Shown here: piece after piece, positions 1-6,401 of the stretch
Layout: every line of letters starts with the position of its first letter
Numbering within the stretch: position 1 is the stretch's first letter
Origin: Treponema sp.
Lineage (GTDB): Bacteria; Spirochaetota; Spirochaetia; Treponematales; Breznakiellaceae
Length of the DNA: 9,960 bases
Direction of reading: 5' to 3'
Assembly: GCA_031276615.1 (NCBI GenBank)
Contig: JAISND010000150.1
Coordinates: 1 to 9,960 of the forward strand
Notes under the pieces: generated by a model
Database searches by the model: none
What the model was told of the DNA's origin: nothing
What the model saw: the letters and a program-made list of their open reading frames with translations, nothing else
Made by a program: the position numbers and the translations under genes

Positions 1-273
1 ATGGTAATTGCCGATTCTGTTCCGGCCATTCTTATATTTGCGCCTTTCGCCAAGAGCATTGCACAGGTTGGAAAATTCTCAAATGAAACTGTTTTGCTTC
101 CTTTCCAGGCTGCACTTGGATTTTCGCGATCTTTCTCACCTATCTCACCGGCTAACGTATTTATTGCAAAATTTGTCGATGTACCTGAAATAGAGATCAT
201 AAAACGGAATTGTATCCCATTCATTGCCGCATTATTGACAGTTTTAATTTCGTCTTATTTTGTTATCAGTTGA
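1..273 (+). CDS. C-terminal part of a DcuC-like C4-dicarboxylate transporter (5' truncated by window edge)
   Basis: This is the last 90 codons of an integral membrane carrier; the stop is TGA at 271-273. The fragment resembles the C-terminal end of the anaerobic C4-dicarboxylate carrier family (DcuC/YfcC type). It has a glycine/serine/proline-rich segment (LGFSRSFSPISPAN, about residues 39-52), then an EIIKRNCIPF stretch (about residues 64-73), and ends in a hydrophobic helix (FIAALLTVLISSYFVI, residues 73-88) that would finish in the membrane. Family members exchange or take up dicarboxylates such as succinate or fumarate across the inner membrane. The ATG at base 1 is probably an internal methionine, because the family is several hundred residues long. 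Its base composition (100 G+C in the first 240 bases) is clearly lower than in the acs genes, and a terminator separates the two, so it is most likely a separate transcription unit. Substrate is not determinable; another ion-transporter family remains possible. Confidence 0.6.
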   Translation: MVIADSVPAILIFAPFAKSIAQVGKFSNETVLLPFQAALGFSRSFSPISPANVFIAKFVDVPEIEIIKRNCIPFIAALLTVLISSYFVIS

Positions 274-308
274 GCTTGTTCAAAACTCGGTTGGTTTTGA
301 ACAAGCTC
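272..308. repeat. Perfect 15-bp inverted repeat at the end of the transporter gene
   Basis: GAGCTTGTTCAAAAC (272-286) pairs perfectly with GTTTTGAACAAGCTC (294-308) around a 7-base loop. The left arm starts inside the TGA stop codon. No T-run follows, so it is a weak candidate for intrinsic termination. It may act as an mRNA 3'-end stabiliser or be a dispersed palindromic repeat. The arms resemble those of the imperfect hairpin at 367-403, which favours a repeat family. Confidence 0.75.
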
Positions 309-310
309 CT

Positions 311-354
311 GGAAAAACCGATCAAATCGGACTAAAGTCCGGCCCGGTTTTTCC
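311..354. repeat. Nested inverted repeat (10-bp outer stem, inner hairpin)
   Basis: GGAAAAACCG (311-320) is perfectly complementary to CGGTTTTTCC (345-354). Inside it, CGGAC (328-332) and GTCCG (337-341) form a second small stem. An alternative stem CCGAT/ATCGG (318-322 with 326-330) competes with both. The structure begins two bases after the preceding palindrome. No function can be assigned; it could be part of a repeat element or a transcript-end structure. Confidence 0.6.
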
Positions 355-366
355 GTTAAATCTAAG

Positions 367-403
367 GAAGCTGTCCCAAAAACTGGAGTTTTAGAACAGC
401 CTC
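367..403. repeat. Imperfect hairpin related to the 272-308 palindrome
   Basis: GCTGT (370-374) pairs with ACAGC (396-400), and AAAACT (379-384) pairs with AGTTTT (387-392), with mismatches between the two helices. Both arms resemble the 272-308 palindrome: a GAGCTTGTTC-like outer part followed by AAAACT. This suggests two diverged copies of one palindromic repeat type. Confidence 0.5.
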
Positions 404-438
404 AGTTGACCTAAAATTCCACCTGTTTTACCGGAACC

Positions 439-466
439 CCCTCCTACAAATTGTAGGAGGGCTTTT
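439..466 (+). terminator. Rho-independent terminator upstream of the acs operon
   Basis: CCCTCCTAC (439-447) pairs perfectly with GTAGGAGGG (453-461) around a 5-base loop that could pair further. TTTT follows at 463-466, one base after the stem. It would end transcription from the transporter side, and so isolates the acs operon from upstream read-through. It lies about 25 bases ahead of the predicted acs promoter. Confidence 0.75.
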
Positions 467-491
467 CCTGAATTTTCTGCCTTTTGATGGA

Positions 492-519
492 TTGAAAAAC
501 ATCCAAAACAGTGTACAAT
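492..519 (+). promoter_or_regulatory. Predicted sigma-70-type promoter of the acs operon
   Basis: TTGAAA at 492-497 and TACAAT at 514-519 match the -35 and -10 consensus at five of six positions each, with a 16-base spacer. Transcription would begin near 526-527. That gives a leader of about 70 bases before the acsA start. The promoter sits between the terminator at 439-466 and the first operon gene, where one is expected. An imperfect dyad, TGGAT-N8-ATCCA (488-505), overlaps the -35 and could be an operator. Confidence 0.6.
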
Positions 520-530
520 TCTTCTTGACA

Positions 531-583
531 GACGCCATTCGCGCTTTCAGGCGGGGGCGTCCAGGGGCGCCGGGCGCCGTTTT
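531..583 (+). promoter_or_regulatory. GC-rich structured 5' leader of acsA, possible attenuator
   Basis: The predicted leader can fold into two GC-rich hairpins. In the first, GACGCC (531-536) pairs with GGCGTC (556-561), with a smaller CGC/GCG stem inside (540-542 with 551-553). In the second, GGCGC (566-570) pairs with GCGCC (574-578), followed by TTTT at 580-583. The second resembles a short intrinsic terminator placed directly ahead of the ribosome binding site. It could therefore affect either elongation or translation. No known riboswitch class was recognised. Confidence 0.35.
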
Positions 584-600
584 AGGGGGATTTTAATTTG
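584..600 (+). promoter_or_regulatory. Ribosome binding site and TTG start of acsA
   Basis: AGGGGGA (584-590) lies 7 bases before TTG 598-600. The first in-frame ATG (616-618) is 25 bases from this Shine-Dalgarno sequence and has none of its own. The TTG is therefore the better start. Confidence 0.7.
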
Positions 601-2493
601 AAAACACTTGAAAATATGACCACCATAGAACAGATGGAGGAAGTCACCGCCAAACTCAAGGAACGCGCCTGTGAGGTATGCGCGGAGACTTGGGAGGATC
701 GCGTAAAAAAACAGACCCCCCACTGTAAATTCGGGGAGGACGGCGTTTGTTGCAAAAACTGTTCCATGGGACCCTGCAGAATCACCCCGAAAGCCAACAG
801 GGGCATCTGCGGCGCCGACGCCCATGCCATTGCCGGGCGCAACTACCTCAGGATGATCGCCGCGGGCACCTCCGCCCACTCGGATCACGCCAGAGAGATT
901 CTCCACATCCTCCACGGCGCTTCCGCCGAAGGGAATTACCAAATCCGGGACGAGCAGAAACTTGTCCGTCTCGCGAAGGAATACGGCGTTCCCACCGAGG
1001 GCAGGGACATCTACGACATAGCCCACGAGGTTGCCGATACAGGACTCGCCGAATTCGGCAAGAGCTTCGGTACCCAGATTTTTATCAAAAGGGCAACCGC
1101 GGAGCGGCAGAGGGTATGGAAGGAGCAGGGGATAGAACCCAGAGCCATAGACCGGGAAATCGCCACCTCCATGCACATGACCAATATGGGCAATACCGCC
1201 GACGCCGAGGCGCTCATCCGCCAGGGGCTGCGGACAAGCCTTTCCAACGGCTGGGGCGGCTCCATGCTGGGAACCGAAATTTCCGATATCATCTTCGGAA
1301 CCCCTACGGTACGTACCACCGAGGGCAATTTGGGCGTTCTGGAACACGATATGGTGAACATCGTCGTCCACGGCCATGACCCGGCCTTTTCCGAAATGGT
1401 AGTGACCGCCGCCGAGGTAAAGGAGCTGGTGGATTACGCCAAAAGCAAGGGCGCCAGGGGCATCAATATAGTCGGACTGTGCTGTACCGCCAACGAAGTG
1501 GCCATGCGCCACGGCGTCCGCATGGCGGGAAATTTTCTCCAGCAGGAAAACGCCATTCTTACCGGCGCGGTGGAAATGATGTGCGTTGACGTGCAGTGTA
1601 TCTTCCCCGCCCTTGCCCCCCTGAGCGAATGTTTCCATACCAAGTTTGTTACCAGTTCCCCCATAGCCCGTATCCCCGGCTCAATCTACATAGAGTTCAA
1701 ACAGGAAACCGCCTTTGACCAGGCCAGGGAACTTGTAAAGATGGCGATTGACAATTTCCAGAACCGGGACATGAGCAAGGTCTACATCCCCCCCATGAAG
1801 CAGAACGCCGTGGTGGGCTACCCCTGCGAGCAGATCATCGGCCACCTGGACGGGGTTGCCAACAGTCATGTGGATGAATTCGGAACCTACAAGCCCGTCA
1901 TCGATGCGATCAAGGCCGGCGTACTCCGGGGCGCGGTGGCAATCGTCGGCTGTAACAACCCGCGGGTCAGGCCGGATTTTTCCCATTTCGAGATAATGAA
2001 GGAACTGCTCAGGAACGATATCCTCATCGTCGCCACGGGCTGCGCGGCGCAGGTTGCGACCAAGGCGGGGCTTCTCAACAGGGAGGCAAAGTACCTCTGC
2101 GGAACCGGGCTGCGCCGGGTCTGCGATCTGGTGAACATCCCGCCCATTCTCCACATGGGCGCCTGCGTCGACATCAGCCGCATGATGCTTCTTGCCACGG
2201 GCATTGCCAGGGACTGGGGCGTCGACACCACCCAAATACCGGTAGTGGGCTGCGCCCCCGAGTGGATGAGCGAGAAGGCGGTCTCCATTGCCAACTATGT
2301 CGTCTCCACCGGCATTGATGTTTACCTGGGCATTGAACCCCAGGTAAAGGGTAGCAGCCAGATGATGGAACTTATTACCCAGGGTACGCGGAAAATTACC
2401 GGCGCGGGCTACATCATCAACACCAATCCGCATGAGCTTGTGACGGCCATCATCGACGGCATCGAAGCCAAGCGGGCCGCGCTGGGGATATGA
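598..2493 (+). CDS. acsA: Anaerobic nickel carbon monoxide dehydrogenase (CODH, catalytic subunit)
   Basis: This cytoplasmic Ni-Fe-S enzyme reduces CO2 to CO for acetyl-CoA synthesis and can run in reverse. The 631 residues match the usual CooS/AcsA length. Near the N-terminus, C43 and C51 fit the intersubunit D-cluster ligands, and C52, C55, C60 and C71 the B-cluster. C-cluster ligands can be placed by motif: H260 in HGH, C295 in GLCCTANE, C334 in VDVQC, C452 in GCNNPR, C482 in TGCAAQ and C552 in GCAPEW. The proton-transfer region is also present: H94 and H97 in HSDHAR, and K560 in SEK. A TTG start is chosen because AGGGGGA stands 7 bases before it. It is the first gene of the operon, 40 bases before cooC. 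A CxxC at residues 25-28 ahead of the D-cluster is an extra pair. Its position with acsB makes it the ACS-partner CODH; cooS is an alternative symbol. Confidence 0.97.
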   Translation: MKTLENMTTIEQMEEVTAKLKERACEVCAETWEDRVKKQTPHCKFGEDGVCCKNCSMGPCRITPKANRGICGADAHAIAGRNYLRMIAAGTSAHSDHAREILHILHGASAEGNYQIRDEQKLVRLAKEYGVPTEGRDIYDIAHEVADTGLAEFGKSFGTQIFIKRATAERQRVWKEQGIEPRAIDREIATSMHMTNMGNTADAEALIRQGLRTSLSNGWGGSMLGTEISDIIFGTPTVRTTEGNLGVLEHDMVNIVVHGHDPAFSEMVVTAAEVKELVDYAKSKGARGINIVGLCCTANEVAMRHGVRMAGNFLQQENAILTGAVEMMCVDVQCIFPALAPLSECFHTKFVTSSPIARIPGSIYIEFKQETAFDQARELVKMAIDNFQNRDMSKVYIPPMKQNAVVGYPCEQIIGHLDGVANSHVDEFGTYKPVIDAIKAGVLRGAVAIVGCNNPRVRPDFSHFEIMKELLRNDILIVATGCAAQVATKAGLLNREAKYLCGTGLRRVCDLVNIPPILHMGACVDISRMMLLATGIARDWGVDTTQIPVVGCAPEWMSEKAVSIANYVVSTGIDVYLGIEPQVKGSSQMMELITQGTRKITGAGYIINTNPHELVTAIIDGIEAKRAALGI

Positions 2494-2533
2494 CAACCGG
2501 CCGCGCCGCAAAGCCGGCGTTTCGGAGCGTGCG

Positions 2534-3304
2534 ATGAAAATAGCCCTTACCGGGAAGGGCGGGGTGGGCAAGACCACCCTGGCCTCGGTACTTGCCCGGC
2601 TCTATGCCGAAGAGGGCCGGAAGGTTCTCGCCGTGGACGTGGACCCCGACGCCAATCTGGGCCTTGCCCTGGGTTTCAGCGCGGCCGAGACGGCGGCGAT
2701 TACGCCCATCGCGAAGATGAGGGACCTTATCAACGAGCGGACCGGCGCCTCATCCGGCGGACTGGGCAAATTCTTCAGGATAAACCCCCGGGTGGACGAT
2801 ATACCGGATCGTTTCGCGAAAGAAAAAAACGGCGTCAAGTTTCTGGTGATGGGAACCGTGGAAACCGGCGGCGCTGGCTGCGTGTGTCCGGAGCATGTGA
2901 TGGTCAAGCAGGTGCTTTCACACCTGGTGATTGCGCGTGACGAGGTCGTCATCATGGACATGGAGGCGGGGCTTGAACATCTGGGACGGGGAACCGCCTC
3001 CGTGATGGATCGTTTCATCGTAGTGGTGGAACCCGGCGCGCGGAGCATACAGACCTACGAAAAGGTAAAGGCCCTTGCCTCCGATCTGGGCGTCAGGAAA
3101 GTGCATGTCGCGGCCAACAAGGTACGCGGAAAGGAAGACGAGGACTTCCTCAAGTCCCTGATAGAGCCCGCTGATTTTCTGGGCATTATCAGATACAGCG
3201 ATGATGTGATCAGCGCCGACCGGCAGGGGCTTTCGCCCTTTGATACAAGCGCGGCGGTGAAAGAAGATATTCGCGCGATTAAAGAGAGGCTGGATACTTT
3301 ATGA
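2534..3304 (+). CDS. cooC: CooC/AcsF-type nickel-insertion ATPase for CODH/ACS maturation
   Basis: This is a MinD/SIMIBI-type P-loop ATPase of 256 residues that helps load nickel into CODH or acetyl-CoA synthase in the cytoplasm. The deviant Walker A, GKGGVGKTT, is at residues 7-15 with the signature lysine K8. A switch-like VDVDPDANL lies near residues 34-42, and Walker B is around VVIMDMEAG (138-146). The C116-V-C118 motif matches the CxC that binds metal at the dimer interface of characterised CooC proteins. GGAG (2524-2527) stands 6 bases before the ATG. The stop overlaps the acsB start in an ATGA (3301-3304), so translation of the two is likely coupled. CooC (acting on CODH) and AcsF (acting on AcsB) are close relatives. 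The coupling to acsB leaves open which client it serves, or whether it serves both. Confidence 0.92.
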   Translation: MKIALTGKGGVGKTTLASVLARLYAEEGRKVLAVDVDPDANLGLALGFSAAETAAITPIAKMRDLINERTGASSGGLGKFFRINPRVDDIPDRFAKEKNGVKFLVMGTVETGGAGCVCPEHVMVKQVLSHLVIARDEVVIMDMEAGLEHLGRGTASVMDRFIVVVEPGARSIQTYEKVKALASDLGVRKVHVAANKVRGKEDEDFLKSLIEPADFLGIIRYSDDVISADRQGLSPFDTSAAVKEDIRAIKERLDTL

Positions 3305-5430
3305 AACTGCTTTTTGACAGGGTGTTTGACGGCGCCGCCGAGATGTACGCAAGGGCGGAAAAGGTTCTGGAAGAAACCGTTAAGGAACTTGGCGAATCGG
3401 CGCCCGTAAACATGCCGAACACCGCCTATTTTCTTGCCAACCATCTTACCTATCTGACAAAGAAGGTGACCACCCTTGGGGAACTCAGGGCCTGCTTTCC
3501 CAGGGTGAAGGAATGGATGCCGCGGCGGCAGCGGCTGGACGATGTGTTCAAATCGGGTTACGGGACCGTCATGGCGGCCGAGGTAATCGAGGCCTGCAAG
3601 TACGCGAAAAGCGGCAAACCCTACGGCGATGAATACTGGGGCCACATGTCCGACGCGGAGGTGCGCGAGCTGGGCGTGCCCCTTGTCACCGGGGACATCC
3701 CCGGCTTTGTGGTCATCATCGGGCCCGCGCCCTCCGACGAGGAAGCGGCGGAGCTTATCAAGGGCTACCAGTCGCGGGCGATCTTTGTGTTCCTCATCGG
3801 AGGGATCATCGATCAGGCGCGGCGCATGAACATCAATATGGGTTTCCCCGTGCGGGTTGTTCCGGTCGGCCCGGACATCTGGGCGGTAACCCACATCATA
3901 TCGCTGGTAAACCGCGCCGCCATGATCTTCGGCGCGGTGCAGCCCGGCGACCGCGAGGAATTCGATCATTACAGCTTCCACCGCATCAGGGCCTTCGTGA
4001 ACGCCTTCGATCCGGTGGCGGACATCGTGGTCGCCTGCGGCGGCGGCGCGATTGCCATGGGTTTTCCGGTTATCACCAACGATACCAGGGATATGTGGAA
4101 GGTTCCCAAAAGCCTTATCATCCAGGAAAACACGAAGGACTTTATCGAAACCTCCCTGGAGGCGCGCGACATCAAGATCAAGGTAGCGAACATAGACATT
4201 CCCGTGGCCTTCTCCTCGGCCTTTGAGGGCGAGATCGTCAGGCGCAACGATACCCATGTCGATATCGACAGTACCAAAATGGACTGCTTTGAGTGGGTGC
4301 GTACCAGGCCCGCCCAGGAAATCGAGGATCATTCCATCGAGCTTGCCGGCCCGGACATTGACGCCTTTGAGCCGGGAAGCCGCATCGCCATGGGCATCAT
4401 CGTCGAGGTTTCCGGTAAGAACATGCAGAACGATTTTGAGCCGGTCTTTGAGCGGAAGATACATCACTTCCTCAACTTTATCGAAGGCGTTATGCACACC
4501 GGACAGCGGGATCTGATCCGGGTGCGGGTAAACAGGAACGCCTTTGCCGCCGGTTTCCGGGCGCGGCATTTCGGGGAAGTGCTTTACAGCAAGATGAAGG
4601 ACGAGTACGACAAGGTTATCGACAAGTGCCAGGTGAAGATATACACGGACCCCGAAAAACTCAAAACCCTGCGGGCCGAGGCGAACAGGGTCTACGAAAC
4701 CCGCGACGCCCGGCTCCAGTCCCTCACCGACGAAAACGTCGAGGTTTTTTACAACTGCATACTCTGCCAGTCCTTCTCGCCTGCCCATGTCTGCGTAGTT
4801 ACCCCCGAGCGGCTGGGCCTCTGCGGGGCGGTTTCCTGGCTGGACGCCAAGGCCACCAACGAGCTTGATCCCAACGGCCCCTGCAAGGTGGTAGCCAAAC
4901 AGCGGGTAGTCGACGAAAATCTGGGAATATGGGAAGATGTAAACGAGGCGGTGCAGCAGGCTTCCCACGGTTCCCTGCAGCAGGTGACCCTTTATTCCAT
5001 CATGCAGGACCCCATGACCAGTTGCGGCTGCTTTGAGTGCATCTGCGGCATTGAGCCGGTAAGCAACGGGGTGGTTATTGTAAACCGGGAGCATACGGGC
5101 ATGACCCCGCTGGGCATGACCTTTTCCGAAATGGCCTCGATGACCGGCGGAGGGGTGCAAACCCCCGGTTTTATGGGACACGGCAAGCAGTTTATTTCAT
5201 CCAGGAAGTTCATGAAGGCCGAAGGAGGCCCCGCCCGCATCGTGTGGATGCCCCGGGCTTTAAAGGAACTGGTAGGAAAGAAACTCAACAAATCGGCCCA
5301 GGAGCTTTACGGAATAGACGATTTTACTTCCATGATTGCCGACGAAACCGCGGCCGAAGACCCGGAAAAGCTGATGGAATTTTTGAGTGACAGGGGGCAT
5401 CCGGTACTTGACCTTGCCCCGTTATTATAA
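3301..5430 (+). CDS. acsB: Acetyl-CoA synthase, CODH/ACS complex beta subunit
   Basis: AcsB condenses a methyl group from the corrinoid protein, CO from CODH and coenzyme A into acetyl-CoA at its Ni-Ni-[4Fe-4S] A-cluster. The protein has 709 residues, close to the roughly 729 of the Moorella enzyme, so the N-terminal CODH-contact domain of bacterial AcsB is present. A-cluster ligands are all visible: C486, C489, C498 and C508, plus the C575-G576-C577 motif that holds the distal nickel. Their spacing equals that of Moorella C506/C509/C518/C528 and C595-G-C597, shifted by 20. F492 in the CQSFSP stretch fits the phenylalanine beside the proximal nickel. The start ATG overlaps the cooC stop by four bases, and acsD follows after 17 bases. 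No broken or missing key residue was seen. A long antisense frame across this gene is a codon-bias shadow. Confidence 0.97.
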   Translation: MKLLFDRVFDGAAEMYARAEKVLEETVKELGESAPVNMPNTAYFLANHLTYLTKKVTTLGELRACFPRVKEWMPRRQRLDDVFKSGYGTVMAAEVIEACKYAKSGKPYGDEYWGHMSDAEVRELGVPLVTGDIPGFVVIIGPAPSDEEAAELIKGYQSRAIFVFLIGGIIDQARRMNINMGFPVRVVPVGPDIWAVTHIISLVNRAAMIFGAVQPGDREEFDHYSFHRIRAFVNAFDPVADIVVACGGGAIAMGFPVITNDTRDMWKVPKSLIIQENTKDFIETSLEARDIKIKVANIDIPVAFSSAFEGEIVRRNDTHVDIDSTKMDCFEWVRTRPAQEIEDHSIELAGPDIDAFEPGSRIAMGIIVEVSGKNMQNDFEPVFERKIHHFLNFIEGVMHTGQRDLIRVRVNRNAFAAGFRARHFGEVLYSKMKDEYDKVIDKCQVKIYTDPEKLKTLRAEANRVYETRDARLQSLTDENVEVFYNCILCQSFSPAHVCVVTPERLGLCGAVSWLDAKATNELDPNGPCKVVAKQRVVDENLGIWEDVNEAVQQASHGSLQQVTLYSIMQDPMTSCGCFECICGIEPVSNGVVIVNREHTGMTPLGMTFSEMASMTGGGVQTPGFMGHGKQFISSRKFMKAEGGPARIVWMPRALKELVGKKLNKSAQELYGIDDFTSMIADETAAEDPEKLMEFLSDRGHPVLDLAPLL

Positions 5431-5447
5431 ACAGAAGGAGTTGAGCC

Positions 5448-6389
5448 ATGCCGTTTAAAAGCGTACCGCAAAAATTCAACGCCTCCATAAAGGAGGTGAT
5501 CATAGGTACGGGAGACAGGGCAATCACCCTTGGAGGTGAAAGCGTATTTCCCCTGTATAGCTTTGACGATTCGATAAAGAACCCCCCCAGGGTTGGAATC
5601 GAATTTTCCGACCTTGGTCCCGACCGGAGCCTTCCGGGTCTGGCAGCCTTTTACCAGGGTGCGGAAACCGTCGTGGATGTGGCGAAGCGTGCCTGTGAAA
5701 AGTCCGGGGCGGATTTTGTCAGCCTGATCCTTGAAGGGGCGGATCCCAATGGCGGGAACAAATCCGTGGAGGACTGCGTTGCCCTCTGCGGGGAAATTGC
5801 CGCCGCGATCAGCCTTCCCCTGGTTATCCAGGGATGCAGGAATATCGAAAAGGACGGCAAACTTTTTGAAAAAATCGCCGAAGCCCTTCAGGGCAGGAAC
5901 GTGCTGCTCCTTTCGGCCCGCGAGGAAAACCACAAGGCCATCGCGGTGGCGGCGGTTATGGCCTACGGCCAGAAGATCGGCGCCGAATCCGCGGTTGACA
6001 TTAACCTGGCGAAACAGCTCAACGTGCTTGTCTCCCAGCTTGGCGTGCAGCCGGGGAATACGGTGATGAACCTCGGTTCCGCGGCGGCGGGCTACGGCTT
6101 TGAGTATGTGGCTTCCACCATGGACAGGGTACGGTCGGCGGCCCTTTCCCAGAACGACACCATGCTGCAGATGCCGGTGGTTGTGCCGGTCGGTTCCGAA
6201 GCGTGGACGGTAAAGGAAGCGATTGTTTCCGAAGAGGATTTTCCGGAATGGGGGCCGGTGGAGCAGCGCGGCATCAACATGGAAATTTCCACGGCCGCCG
6301 CCGTTCTCGCCTGCGGCGCCAACGCGGTGATCCTGCGGCATCCGGCTTCGGTTGCCGTTATTTCAAAACTTGTTTCGGAACTTGTATAA
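5448..6389 (+). CDS. acsD: Corrinoid iron-sulfur protein, small subunit
   Basis: This is the small subunit of the heterodimeric corrinoid iron-sulfur protein (CFeSP), which carries the methyl group on cobalt from the methyltransferase to acetyl-CoA synthase. Its 313 residues are close to the usual 320 or so of AcsD/CdhD. The N-terminal part contains IIGTGDRAITLGGESVFPL (about residues 18-36). This is the conserved opening of the TIM-barrel domain, and a related form (IGSGGAEHSLGGETVLF) occurs in AcsC, as expected for paralogous barrels. No iron-sulfur cysteine motif is present, which fits the small subunit. AGAAGGAG (5433-5440) lies 7 bases before the ATG. The gene is placed between acsB and acsC, and the acsC ribosome binding site directly abuts its stop. 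The substrate carrier is cob(I)amide/methylcob(III)amide at the subunit interface, by family knowledge. Confidence 0.95.
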   Translation: MPFKSVPQKFNASIKEVIIGTGDRAITLGGESVFPLYSFDDSIKNPPRVGIEFSDLGPDRSLPGLAAFYQGAETVVDVAKRACEKSGADFVSLILEGADPNGGNKSVEDCVALCGEIAAAISLPLVIQGCRNIEKDGKLFEKIAEALQGRNVLLLSAREENHKAIAVAAVMAYGQKIGAESAVDINLAKQLNVLVSQLGVQPGNTVMNLGSAAAGYGFEYVASTMDRVRSAALSQNDTMLQMPVVVPVGSEAWTVKEAIVSEEDFPEWGPVEQRGINMEISTAAAVLACGANAVILRHPASVAVISKLVSELV

Positions 6390-6401
6390 AAGGAGTATAT
6401 C

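Noticed and set aside
484..497. TTGATGGATTGAAA as a possible FNR/CRP-type site
   Set aside because: Only the left half fits TTGAT-N4-ATCAA; the right half does not match.
525..530. Perfect TTGACA as a possible -35 box
   Set aside because: No -10-like hexamer occurs 15-19 bases downstream, where the DNA is GC-rich. The TTGAAA/TACAAT pair just upstream is the better promoter.
274..597. CRISPR array, tRNA or known riboswitch in the gene-free spacer
   Set aside because: There is no regular repeat-spacer pattern, cloverleaf or recognisable riboswitch core; only the hairpins, terminator, promoter and leader described above.
547..1638. 363-residue open frame antisense to acsA
   Set aside because: Same codon-bias shadow effect; no recognisable domain or ribosome binding site, and it covers the D- and B-cluster region of acsA.
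2494..2533. Small GC-rich hairpin between acsA and cooC (CGCCG/CGGCG) as a terminator
   Set aside because: The stem is short, there is no proper T-run, and the genes clearly belong to one operon.
3055..5181. 708-residue open frame antisense to acsB and cooC
   Set aside because: It lies wholly opposite genes with intact catalytic motifs. Its composition (rich in His, Gly, Asp, Val and Arg) is typical of the reverse shadow of GC-rich third positions, and it has no recognisable domain.
5307..6341. 344-residue open frame antisense to acsD
   Set aside because: Opposite a full-length conserved gene, with shadow-like composition and no motif.
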